NCBI GenBank assembly: GCA_017438265.1
Contig: JAFRVZ010000005.1
Coordinates: forward strand, 1-54,856
Direction of reading: 5' to 3'
Source: Bacteroidales bacterium
GTDB taxonomy: Bacteria; Bacteroidota; Bacteroidia; Bacteroidales; UBA932
DNA: 54,856 bases
How positions within the stretch are numbered: position 1 is the stretch's first letter; each line of letters begins with the position of its first letter. The notes beneath the pieces were generated by a model, which worked only from the letters and a program-made list of their open reading frames with translations, was not told where the DNA came from and did not search any database. The position numbers were made by a program, and so were the translations under genes. Below, piece after piece: positions 14,712 to 22,261 of this stretch.

Positions 14712-15298
14712 TCGAGCTGATGTATCCGATGCGGCCGGCGCCCGTTCTGCCGGCTCCGCGCGCGGGGGAGGAGGAAAGGGACCGGAAGGTGTCGGAGGAG
14801 ATGCTGCCGGTGGTGGACGTTTCGGGAGAGGTGGTCGGCCAGGCGGCGCGCTCCTATGTCCACGGCGGTTCCCGCCTGCTGCACCCCGTCGTCCACCTCC
14901 ACATCATCGACCGCCTCGGCCGCCTCTACATCCAGAAGCGCTCCGCGTCCAAGGACCTCTACCCCGGGCGCTGGGACACGGCGGTCGGCGGCCATGTCGG
15001 CTACGGCGAGACCGTCGCCGAAGCCCTCGTCCGCGAAGCGTCCGAGGAGCTGAAACTCTTCGACTTCAATCCCGTCTTCCTGGATGCCTATATCCATGAG
15101 AATGAGCGCGAACGCGAACTCGTCAACGTCTTCGCGACCATCGGCTCGTTCCGGCTGCGGCCGGACCCGGACGAGGTCTCCGAAGGCCGCTACTGGACCT
15201 TCCCGGAGATCGAAGCCGCGCTCGGCGGCGAAGTGTTCACCCCGAATTTTGAAAGCGAATTCACCCGCTATGGAAAAACCCTCGAGGCCCTTCTCTAA
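14708..15298 (+). CDS. NUDIX hydrolase (IPP isomerase-like type)
   Basis: This is a 196-residue NUDIX protein. The Nudix box runs from residue 95: GHVGYGE, seven residues, then REASEELKL, matching GX5EX7REUXEEXGU except that Lys-Leu replaces the terminal Gly-U. The lead-in DLYPGRWDTAVGG is typical of the IPP-isomerase-like / YfcD branch, whose members mostly hydrolyse nucleoside diphosphate derivatives of unknown identity. The ATG at 14708 overlaps the HU stop; the ORF extends upstream in frame but only across HU codons. The next gene begins inside its last 29 bp, so it belongs to the same translationally coupled run as the SpoIID fusion and AmpG. Confidence 0.88.
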   Translation: MIELMYPMRPAPVLPAPRAGEEERDRKVSEEMLPVVDVSGEVVGQAARSYVHGGSRLLHPVVHLHIIDRLGRLYIQKRSASKDLYPGRWDTAVGGHVGYGETVAEALVREASEELKLFDFNPVFLDAYIHENERERELVNVFATIGSFRLRPDPDEVSEGRYWTFPEIEAALGGEVFTPNFESEFTRYGKTLEALL

Positions 15299-17378
15299 AT
15301 TCATCGGAGACCAGCTGTCGGTCTGGCCGCTCGCCGCGGCGAACTTCCGCGCGCTCAAGACGGCGCAGACCCGCACCGTCTCCGTCGGAGGGCTCGAAAC
15401 CCGGCTCCAGTTCAACCCGGAACGCATCATCTCCGCGCTCGCGCCGACCGATGCGGACTCCCTCGCCGCCCGCCCGTGCTTCCTCTGCCCGGAAAACCGC
15501 CCCCCGGAGCAGTTCCACGTCAAGTTCGAAGGCCGCAAGGGCCGCTCCTACAACGTCCAGGTCAACCCCTATCCGGTCTTCCCGGACCACCTCGTCCTCG
15601 CCCGCGACACCCACGTCCCGCAGTCCATCTGGCACTGCTATGTCGACATGCTCGATTTCGCGCGCCGCTACCCCGACTGCACGATCTTCTACAACGGTCC
15701 CGCCAGCGGCGCCTCCGCCCCGGACCACATGCACTTCCAGGCCTGTCCGCGCGGCCTGATGCCCCTGGAGCAGGCCGCCGACCGCGCGCTGGACGGCCCC
15801 GCCCCGGGCGCGGCCGACTTCCTCGCCCGGCTCCAGGACGCGGAGGTCTACCGCCTGCATTGCTTCGCCCGCGGCATCTTCCTGCTGCGCGCCCGGACCG
15901 TCAAGTCCCTCGCGAAGCTCTTCTACCGCGTCCTCGACACGGCCCCCGTCCCCGCCGGCGAGAAAGAGCCCCGTTTCAACCTCATCACCTGGGCCGCCGG
16001 CGGCGAGCTCCGCTCCCTCCTCATCTTCCGCACGACCCACCGCTCCCGCCACTTCTTCCTCCCGGAAGACGACCCGGACCACCTGACGATGAGCCCCGGC
16101 TGCGCCGACATGGGCGGCTGGTTCATCGTCCCGCGCCCGGAGGACTACGCCAAACTCGACGCACGCCTGCTGGAGGAAATGGTCGCGGAGGTGACCCTCT
16201 CCGCGGAAGCGGAAAATGAAATCGTCTGGCGCCTGACCCGGACCCAGCGCAAGATTGACGTCGGCATCATGGCCGCCCCGGAAATCGCCTTCGAGATCAT
16301 CTCCGACGGCGCCGGCGTCCAGCATGTCCGCTGGCAGGACGGCCGCATCAACTACAACGGATCCCTCTACGACGAGCTCGTCTTCGAGGCCCAGACGCCC
16401 GATTCGCTCTTCGCCGAGGCCTCCTTCATCCTCTACGGCGTCACGATCGGCATCGACTTCCACTGGGAGCGCCGCGTGGACCAGCGCTTCGCCGGCTCCC
16501 TGAAATTCATCGTCGAAGGCGAAAGCATCCGCGCCGTCAACACCGTCGGCCTCGAGGACTACCTCCTTAGCGTCATCTCCTCCGAGATGAAAGCCACCGC
16601 CGGCCTCGAGCTCCTGAAAGCCCATGCCATCATCTCCCGCTCCTGGGTCCTCACCAACCACCCCCACACGGGCTTCGACATCTGCGCGGACGACCACTGC
16701 CAGCGCTACCAGGGCAAGACGATGGCCGTCGGCGCGAACGTCCGCCGTGCCATCGACGAGACCTGGGGCCAGGTCCTCTGTTACGGCGGCGACATCTGCG
16801 ACACGCGCTACTCCAAGTGCTGCGGCGGCCGCACGGAGCGGTTCAGCACCTGCTGGGAGGACCGCGACTTCCCGTACCTCCAGCCGGTCGACGACATCCC
16901 GGAAGGCGGCGGCGCCCCCTTCTGCGACACCCGTGACCCGGAAATCCTCCGCCAGGTCCTCAACGACTACGACCGCGAGTCGCCCGACTTTTTCGCCTGG
17001 CAGGTCCGCTATACCCGTGCGGAACTCTCCGACCTCGTCCGCAGCCGCACCGGCATCGATTTCGGCGAGATCCGCGAACTGAACCCGCTGGAGCGCGGCG
17101 CCTCCGGCCGCATCAAAACCCTGGAAATCACCGGCACGAAGGAGCGCCGTGTCCTCGGCAAGGAACTCGCCATCCGCCGCGCCCTGAGCCCCTCCCACCT
17201 CAAGAGCTCGAACTTCGAAGCCCGCTGGGAGGGCGACACGCTGGTCCTCGACGGCCGCGGCTGGGGCCACGGCGTCGGCCTCTGCCAGATCGGCGCCGCC
17301 GTGATGGCCCACGAAGGCTATACCTGCCGCCAGATCCTCCGGCATTATTATCCCGGCACCGAAATCGAACGAAGATGA
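15270..17378 (+). CDS. DUF4922 (HIT/GalT-like) and SpoIID domain fusion protein
   Basis: This 702-residue protein has two parts. Residues ~1-320 look like DUF4922, a HIT/GalT-type fold related to GDP-sugar phosphorylases: CFLCPENRPPEQ (Cys70, Cys73), VNPYPVFPDHLVLA and the catalytic-type HMHFQ (153-157, His-x-His-x-Gln). Residues ~325-702 are a SpoIID/LytB domain, in sporulators a glycan-strand lytic transglycosylase and amidase enhancer, with LEDYLLSVISSEM (Glu439 in the catalytic position), AHAIISRSWVL and the C-terminal RGWGHGVGLCQIGAAVMA. The N-terminus MEKPSRPFSKFIGDQ is not a signal peptide, so the protein should be cytosolic. The start at 15270 is the first sensible ATG, and the frame upstream is shadow. 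It lies between a NUDIX gene and ampG, with a 4-bp overlap to the latter. Confidence 0.82.
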   Translation: MEKPSRPFSKFIGDQLSVWPLAAANFRALKTAQTRTVSVGGLETRLQFNPERIISALAPTDADSLAARPCFLCPENRPPEQFHVKFEGRKGRSYNVQVNPYPVFPDHLVLARDTHVPQSIWHCYVDMLDFARRYPDCTIFYNGPASGASAPDHMHFQACPRGLMPLEQAADRALDGPAPGAADFLARLQDAEVYRLHCFARGIFLLRARTVKSLAKLFYRVLDTAPVPAGEKEPRFNLITWAAGGELRSLLIFRTTHRSRHFFLPEDDPDHLTMSPGCADMGGWFIVPRPEDYAKLDARLLEEMVAEVTLSAEAENEIVWRLTRTQRKIDVGIMAAPEIAFEIISDGAGVQHVRWQDGRINYNGSLYDELVFEAQTPDSLFAEASFILYGVTIGIDFHWERRVDQRFAGSLKFIVEGESIRAVNTVGLEDYLLSVISSEMKATAGLELLKAHAIISRSWVLTNHPHTGFDICADDHCQRYQGKTMAVGANVRRAIDETWGQVLCYGGDICDTRYSKCCGGRTERFSTCWEDRDFPYLQPVDDIPEGGGAPFCDTRDPEILRQVLNDYDRESPDFFAWQVRYTRAELSDLVRSRTGIDFGEIRELNPLERGASGRIKTLEITGTKERRVLGKELAIRRALSPSHLKSSNFEARWEGDTLVLDGRGWGHGVGLCQIGAAVMAHEGYTCRQILRHYYPGTEIERR

Positions 17379-18685
17379 AAAGCAACTCCCCCTGGCAATG
17401 GATTCCGACCCTCTATTTCGCGGAGGGCCTCCCCTACTTCATCGTGAACGTCATCTCCGTGACGATGTTCAAGCGGATGGGCATGAGCAACGGCGACCTG
17501 ACCCTCTACACGAGCCTCCTCTACCTCCCCTGGACCATCAAACCCCTCTGGAGCCCCTTCGTCGACATCGTGAAGAGCAAGCGCTGGTGGATCCTGCTGA
17601 TGCAGGCCCTCCTGACGCTGACCTTCCTCGGCCTCGCGTTCAGCCTCCCACACCCGTCCGCCGCGGAAATCGCCGCCGGCGGCATCGGCATCTCCCCCTT
17701 CCTCTGGACGCTCGCCATCTTCTATGTCAGCGCCTTCGCCTCCGCGACCCATGACATCGCCGCCGACGGCTACTACATGCTCGCGCTGGACCAGCACCGC
17801 CAGTCCGCCTTCGTCGGCGTACGCAACACCTTCTACCGCATCGGCTCCGTCTTCGGCCAGGGCGTCATCGTCGTGATCGCCGGCCTGCTCGAGACCCGCT
17901 ACGGCGACATCCCGAAAGCCTGGTCCGCGACCCTCATCCTCAGCGCCCTGATCTTCGCCGCCATCACCCTCTACCACCACTTCTTCCTGCCGCGCCCCGC
18001 GGAGGACGAAACCCGGCAGGTCCAGTCGTCCCGGGAGATTTTCCGGGATTTCGGCCGGACCTTCGTCAGCTTCTTCAGCAAGCCCGGCGTCTGGATCGCC
18101 ATCGTCTTCATGCTCCTCTACCGCCTTCCGGAGGCCTTCTCCGTCAAGCTGCTGACGCCCTTCATGCTGGATCCGGTCGAGAAGGGCGGCCTCGGCCTCA
18201 CGACCGCACAGTCCGGCCTCGTCTACGGGACGGTCGGCGTCGTCGCGCTGCTGCTCGGCGGCATCCTCGGCGGCCTCGCCGCCGCCCGCTGGGGTCTGCG
18301 CAAGATGCTCTGGCCGATGGCCCTCGCCCTCGCGCTCCCCTGCTCCGTCTACCTCTATCTGGCCGCCGCCCAGCCCCACTCCCTCGGCATCATCTACGCC
18401 TGCGTCGCCTTCGACCAGTTCGGCTACGGCTTCGGCTTCACCGCCTATACCCTTTATATGATGTATTTCGCGGACGGCAAGTTCAAGACGGCCCACTACG
18501 CGCTCTGCACGGCCTTCATGGCCCTGAGCATGATGCTGCCGGGCCTGGTCGCCGGCCGCCTGCAGGAATCCCTCGGCTACACAGGCTTCTTCGTGATGGT
18601 GATGGCCTGCTGCCTGCTGACCGTCGCCGTGACCTTCATCGTCCGCCGCCGCATCGACCCGGCCTACGGCCGCAAAACCGCCTAG
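17375..18685 (+). CDS. ampG: AmpG-family muropeptide MFS permease
   Basis: This is a 436-residue polytopic protein with about 12 membrane segments. The N-terminus WIPTLYFAEGLPYFIVNVIS and LYTSLLYLPWTIKPLWSPFV are signatures of AmpG, which imports GlcNAc-anhydroMurNAc peptides from the periplasm. The segment ASATHDIAADGYYMLAL is the conserved TM4 region. The ATG overlaps the stop of the SpoIID fusion by 4 bp, and NamZ follows 4 bp later. The context supports import of wall fragments that the neighbouring enzymes make or use. Substrate specificity is inferred from family and neighbours. Confidence 0.9.
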   Translation: MKSNSPWQWIPTLYFAEGLPYFIVNVISVTMFKRMGMSNGDLTLYTSLLYLPWTIKPLWSPFVDIVKSKRWWILLMQALLTLTFLGLAFSLPHPSAAEIAAGGIGISPFLWTLAIFYVSAFASATHDIAADGYYMLALDQHRQSAFVGVRNTFYRIGSVFGQGVIVVIAGLLETRYGDIPKAWSATLILSALIFAAITLYHHFFLPRPAEDETRQVQSSREIFRDFGRTFVSFFSKPGVWIAIVFMLLYRLPEAFSVKLLTPFMLDPVEKGGLGLTTAQSGLVYGTVGVVALLLGGILGGLAAARWGLRKMLWPMALALALPCSVYLYLAAAQPHSLGIIYACVAFDQFGYGFGFTAYTLYMMYFADGKFKTAHYALCTAFMALSMMLPGLVAGRLQESLGYTGFFVMVMACCLLTVAVTFIVRRRIDPAYGRKTA

Positions 18686-18689
18686 CCTT

Positions 18690-19973
18690 ATGAGAAAAAC
18701 CGCATTCTACGCATTCGCCCTGCTGCTCTGCTGCCTCTCCTGCCGCGGCCAGCAGCCCTCCGCCGCCGTCCAGGTCGCCCCTTCCGCCCCCGTCAAGCCC
18801 GGCATCGAAGTCCTCCGCGAGCGCGGCTTCGAAGGCCTGAAGGGCAAGCGCGTCGGCCTGCTCACGAACCCCTCGGGGGTGGACCGCAACCTGAAGAGCA
18901 CCGTCGACATCCTCTTCGAGGCCCCCGAAGTCAACCTCGTCGCCCTGTTCGCGCCGGAGCACGGCGTCCGCGGCGACGTCTACGCCGGCGGCAAGGTCGA
19001 GAGCGGCCGCGACGAGACGACCGGCCTGCCGGTCCACTCCGTCTACGGCGCGACCCGCAAGCCGACCCCGGAGATGCTCCGCGGCCTCGACATCGTCGTC
19101 TACGACATCCAGGACGTCGGCACCCGCTCCTACACCTTCATCAGCTCCCTCGGCCTGATGATGAGCGCCTGCGCCGAGCTCGGCATCGAGGTGATGGTCC
19201 TCGACCGCCCGAACCCGCTCGGCGGCCGGAAGGTCGAAGGTTCCCTCGTCGAGCCGGGCTTCTACTCCTTCGTCAGCCAGTACCCGATTCCCTACATCTA
19301 CGGCCTCACGGCCGGCGAGGTCGCGACCTTCATCAACGAAGAGGGCGTCAACCTCGGCCAGAAGGGCACGGACCCGTTCCACAAGTGCAAGCTCACGGTC
19401 GTCCCGATGGAAGGCTGGCGCCGCGACATGCGCTTCACCGACACCGGCCTCCCCTGGATCCTCCCCTCCCCGAACATCCCCTACCCCCAGACCGCCATCG
19501 ACTACCCCTGCTCGGGCCTCGTCGGCGAGTGCCCGGGGTTCCTCAACATCGGCATCGGCTACAGCCTCCCCTTCGAGCTCTTCGCCGCCCCCTGGATCGA
19601 CGCGGACAGGCTCAAGGCCCGCCTGGACAGCTACAACCTCCCCGGCATCGCCTTCCGCACCATCCACTACACCCCCTTCTCCGGCAGCATGCGCGGCACC
19701 CTGATCCACGGCGTCCAGTTCTACTTCACCGACTACGAAGTGGCGACCATCACCCTGACCCAGTTCTGGGTCATGCAGGCCATCCACGAGCTCTACCCCG
19801 ACCGCGACCCCTTCGCGACCGGGGACTACGCGATGTTCGACAAGTGCGCCGGGTCGGACTACATCCGCACGACCTTCCGCCGCCGCTACAAGGTCGCCGA
19901 CATCCTCGATTTCTGGAACCGGGACGCGGACGGCTTCCGCGCCCTCAGCTCGAAGTATTACCTTTATGAATAG
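18690..19973 (+). CDS. namZ: NamZ-type exo-beta-N-acetylmuramidase lipoprotein (DUF1343)
   Basis: This 427-residue DUF1343 protein carries a signal with a cysteine-rich lipobox (LLCCLSC, Cys18). Family motifs are KRVGLLTNPSGVDR, LFAPEHGVRGD, VYDIQDVGTRSYTFISSLGL, DRPNPLGG and, later, LPSPNIPYP. Characterised relatives (Bacillus and Tannerella NamZ) release MurNAc from the non-reducing ends of peptidoglycan fragments. The lipoprotein signal puts it outside the inner membrane, where it would trim wall glycans, with AmpG next door importing products. Spacing to ampG is 4 bp and to the K+ channel gene 6 bp, so all are probably one transcript. Confidence 0.9.
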   Translation: MRKTAFYAFALLLCCLSCRGQQPSAAVQVAPSAPVKPGIEVLRERGFEGLKGKRVGLLTNPSGVDRNLKSTVDILFEAPEVNLVALFAPEHGVRGDVYAGGKVESGRDETTGLPVHSVYGATRKPTPEMLRGLDIVVYDIQDVGTRSYTFISSLGLMMSACAELGIEVMVLDRPNPLGGRKVEGSLVEPGFYSFVSQYPIPYIYGLTAGEVATFINEEGVNLGQKGTDPFHKCKLTVVPMEGWRRDMRFTDTGLPWILPSPNIPYPQTAIDYPCSGLVGECPGFLNIGIGYSLPFELFAAPWIDADRLKARLDSYNLPGIAFRTIHYTPFSGSMRGTLIHGVQFYFTDYEVATITLTQFWVMQAIHELYPDRDPFATGDYAMFDKCAGSDYIRTTFRRRYKVADILDFWNRDADGFRALSSKYYLYE

Positions 19974-19979
19974 CAGGCC

Positions 19980-20723
19980 ATGAGAAAGCGCATCTACGAG
20001 ATTATCGAATTCGGACGCCGCGGAGGTACGGCAAGCGTCGTCTACGAGTACCTGATGCTGGTCGCCATCATCGTGAGCATCATCCCGCTGATGTTCTACG
20101 AAACCAATCCCGTCTTCCACATCATCGAAGCCGTGACGGTGAGCCTGTTCATCCTGGACTATCTGCTGCGCTGGCTGACCGCGGATTACCGGCAGAAAAA
20201 AGGGGCCCTGTCGTTTGCCAGGTATCCGTTCACGCCCTGGGCCGTCATCGACCTGCTGTCCATCCTCCCGGGCCTGAGCCTGATCGGCAAGGGATTCAAG
20301 ATCCTCCGTCTGACCCGCCTGCTGCGGATCATCCGCCTGCTGAAGCTCATCCGCTACTCCAGCAAGTTCCGCATCCTCGGCCGCGTCATCCACAAGGAGC
20401 GGAAAGTCCTGCTGGCCGTGATGTGGGTCGCCGTCTTCTACGTCTTCCTGACGGCGCTCATCATGTTCAACGCCGAGCCGCACATCAACCCGGTGACCGG
20501 CGCCGAGACCTTCCACGACTTCTTCGACGCGCTCTACTGGGCGACCGTCACCCTCACGACCGTGGGCTACGGCGACATGATCCCCGTCACGGACATCGGC
20601 CACCTCGTCAGCATGGTTTCCTCGCTGTTCGGCGTCGCCATCATCGCCCTCCCCTCCGGCGTCATCACCGCCAGTTACCTCAACGAACTCCGCAACGAAA
20701 GAAACAACAACGGAAAAAGTTGA
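19980..20723 (+). CDS. Voltage-gated-type potassium channel
   Basis: This is a 247-residue six-helix channel subunit. S1-S4 lie within residues 20-127; S4 is rich in regularly spaced Arg and Lys (KILRLTRLLRIIRLLKLIR, 107-125), as in voltage sensors. The pore loop carries the K+ selectivity filter TTVGYGD (193-199), followed by S6 (ALPSGVITASYLNE). There is no RCK/TrkA domain; the C-terminus is only a short basic tail. It is the last gene of the muropeptide run, 6 bp after namZ. The coupling to wall recycling is unexplained. Confidence 0.93.
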   Translation: MRKRIYEIIEFGRRGGTASVVYEYLMLVAIIVSIIPLMFYETNPVFHIIEAVTVSLFILDYLLRWLTADYRQKKGALSFARYPFTPWAVIDLLSILPGLSLIGKGFKILRLTRLLRIIRLLKLIRYSSKFRILGRVIHKERKVLLAVMWVAVFYVFLTALIMFNAEPHINPVTGAETFHDFFDALYWATVTLTTVGYGDMIPVTDIGHLVSMVSSLFGVAIIALPSGVITASYLNELRNERNNNGKS

Positions 20724-20724
20724 T

Positions 20725-20732
20725 TATCTTTG
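20725..20732 (+). promoter_or_regulatory. Promoter -7 box of the metal-efflux operon
   Basis: TATCTTTG matches the consensus, starts just after the K+ channel stop codon and ends 9 bp before the ATG at 20742. It separates the efflux operon from the upstream run. Confidence 0.65.
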
Positions 20733-20741
20733 CGTCCGGCC

Positions 20742-21104
20742 ATGAGAATCACGGGAAGAATACGGAACCTGCTGACCGCCGCGCTGACCGCGCTGCTGTG
20801 CCTGTCCTACGTCAATTCGACGATGTGCTGGCACTCCCACGTCATCGGCGGCCAGGTCATCGTCCATTCCCACTTCTACGGAAAAGCCCATACCCAGCAG
20901 CAGAACGCCGACGGAGGCCATACTCCGAGCCAGCTGCAGGTCATCCAGGAGTCGAACGCCCTCTCCTTCACGGACCGCATCCTCCCGGAAATCCACCTGG
21001 AAAGGATTGAAGTCCTGACCGCGGTCTACCAGACCCCGGCCGTCGCCGTTCCGGAAACGGCACCGCTCTTCAGCGCCTCGCTGCGCGCCCCTCCGGTTCT
21101 GTAG
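20742..21104 (+). CDS. Small exported His-rich protein heading the metal-efflux operon
   Basis: This 120-residue protein has an N-terminal membrane or signal segment (RNLLTAALTALLCLSYV) and a short metal-ligand-rich stretch: MCWHSHVIGGQVIVHSHFYG, then KAHTQQQ and GGHT, with six histidines and a cysteine in about 35 residues. The rest is unremarkable. Its position directly upstream of an HME-RND efflux system suggests a periplasmic metal-binding or sensing accessory, similar to uncharacterised small proteins (DUF6769-like) at this place in other Bacteroidales. The ATG at 20742 was chosen; a TTG at 20730 overlaps the -7 box and is unlikely. The 58 bp before the next gene contain no obvious signal. 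Confidence 0.7.
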   Translation: MRITGRIRNLLTAALTALLCLSYVNSTMCWHSHVIGGQVIVHSHFYGKAHTQQQNADGGHTPSQLQVIQESNALSFTDRILPEIHLERIEVLTAVYQTPAVAVPETAPLFSASLRAPPVL

Positions 21105-21162
21105 TCCGCCCCGCGACGGGGCCCCCTTTTCCCCATTCCCCGACTACAAAACCGAAACGACA

Positions 21163-22260
21163 ATGAAAAGAATCCTTTGTGTACTGGCAGTCCTGCTGCC
21201 GGTGCTTTCCGGATGCCGGAACCAGGCATCCGATACCACCCGGAAAGACTTTACCTTCACGGGAGACGCCGTCCGCGTCAATCCCGAATCCCCCGTCGCC
21301 TCCGAGCTCGTCGTGGAGACCGTCGCGACGAGCGCGTTCGAGGCCGCCTACCGGGCGACCGGCAGCGTCCAGCCCCGGGCGGGCAGCTACGCCGAAGTCG
21401 CCGTTCCGTTCGACGGCCGGATCACGCGGGCGCTCGTGCGCCTGGGCGACCATGTCCGTGCCGGACAGCCGCTCTTCGAGATGAGCTCCTCCGCCTTCTT
21501 TGAAGCCGTCCGGGAACACTTCGAGAACCAGGTCGCGATGCGCAACGCCGAGGCGAACCTGAAGCGCCGGGAGGCGACCTATGCGGCCGGATACCTCTCC
21601 GAGCGGGAGATCGAGGAGGCGCGCGCCGAGGCGGAGAACGCCCGGAACGCCTGGCAGATGTCCCGGATGGCGCTCTCCGTCTTCAACGTGGATCTGGAAC
21701 ACCTGAAAGTCGGCGAACCGGTCCGCGTCACGGCCCCGATTGCGGGCCGCATCGTCAGCAGCCGGCTGACGCCGGGTCAGTATGTCAAGGAAGACGCCGA
21801 GCCGCTGGCCGCCGTCGCGGAACTCTCGCGGGTCTGGATTTCGGCCCACGTCAGCGAGTGGCAGGCGACCCGCATCGGCGAAGGCAGCCACGCGGAAGTC
21901 CTGACGGACGACGGGGACCTCTGCGAGGCGTCCATCGTCTATGTCGGCGAGATCCTGGATCCGCAGACCCAGACCGCGGAAGTGATGCTGGAGTGCCCCA
22001 ACCCGGACCACCGGCTGATGCCGGGCATGTTCGTCTCCGTGGAGTTCCATACCCCGCAGGCGCAGGCCATCCTGATTCCGGCGACCGCCGTCTTCCAGGG
22101 GGAAGGCAGCAAGTATGTCTATGTCGAACTGGAGCCGCTGCACTTCGAGCGCAGGCCCGTGCGGGTCGAGAGCGCCGGTACGCAGCAGGTCCAAGTCCTG
22201 TCGGGTCTCTCCGCCGGCGAGCGCATCATCGCGGACGGAGGCATTTATCTGAGCGAGTAA
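21163..22260 (+). CDS. RND efflux periplasmic adaptor lipoprotein (CzcB/CusB-like)
   Basis: This is a 365-residue membrane-fusion protein with lipobox LSGC (Cys18). It has the split lipoyl/barrel-sandwich domain (PFDGRITRALVRLGDHVRAG and IAGRIVSSRLTPGQYVKEDA), a short alpha hairpin between them (HFENQVAMRNAEANLKRREA) and beta-barrel and membrane-proximal domains (VWISAHVSEWQATRIGEGSH). It connects the inner-membrane RND pump to the outer-membrane channel. The gene precedes the pump by 1 bp. No CusB-type Met-rich N-terminus is visible, which argues against a silver/copper system. Confidence 0.92.
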   Translation: MKRILCVLAVLLPVLSGCRNQASDTTRKDFTFTGDAVRVNPESPVASELVVETVATSAFEAAYRATGSVQPRAGSYAEVAVPFDGRITRALVRLGDHVRAGQPLFEMSSSAFFEAVREHFENQVAMRNAEANLKRREATYAAGYLSEREIEEARAEAENARNAWQMSRMALSVFNVDLEHLKVGEPVRVTAPIAGRIVSSRLTPGQYVKEDAEPLAAVAELSRVWISAHVSEWQATRIGEGSHAEVLTDDGDLCEASIVYVGEILDPQTQTAEVMLECPNPDHRLMPGMFVSVEFHTPQAQAILIPATAVFQGEGSKYVYVELEPLHFERRPVRVESAGTQQVQVLSGLSAGERIIADGGIYLSE

Positions 22261-22261
22261 C

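Noticed and set aside
15261-17345. A 694-codon open frame on the minus strand
   Set aside because: It is antisense to the DUF4922-SpoIID gene, with low-complexity Ala/Gly/Asp composition.
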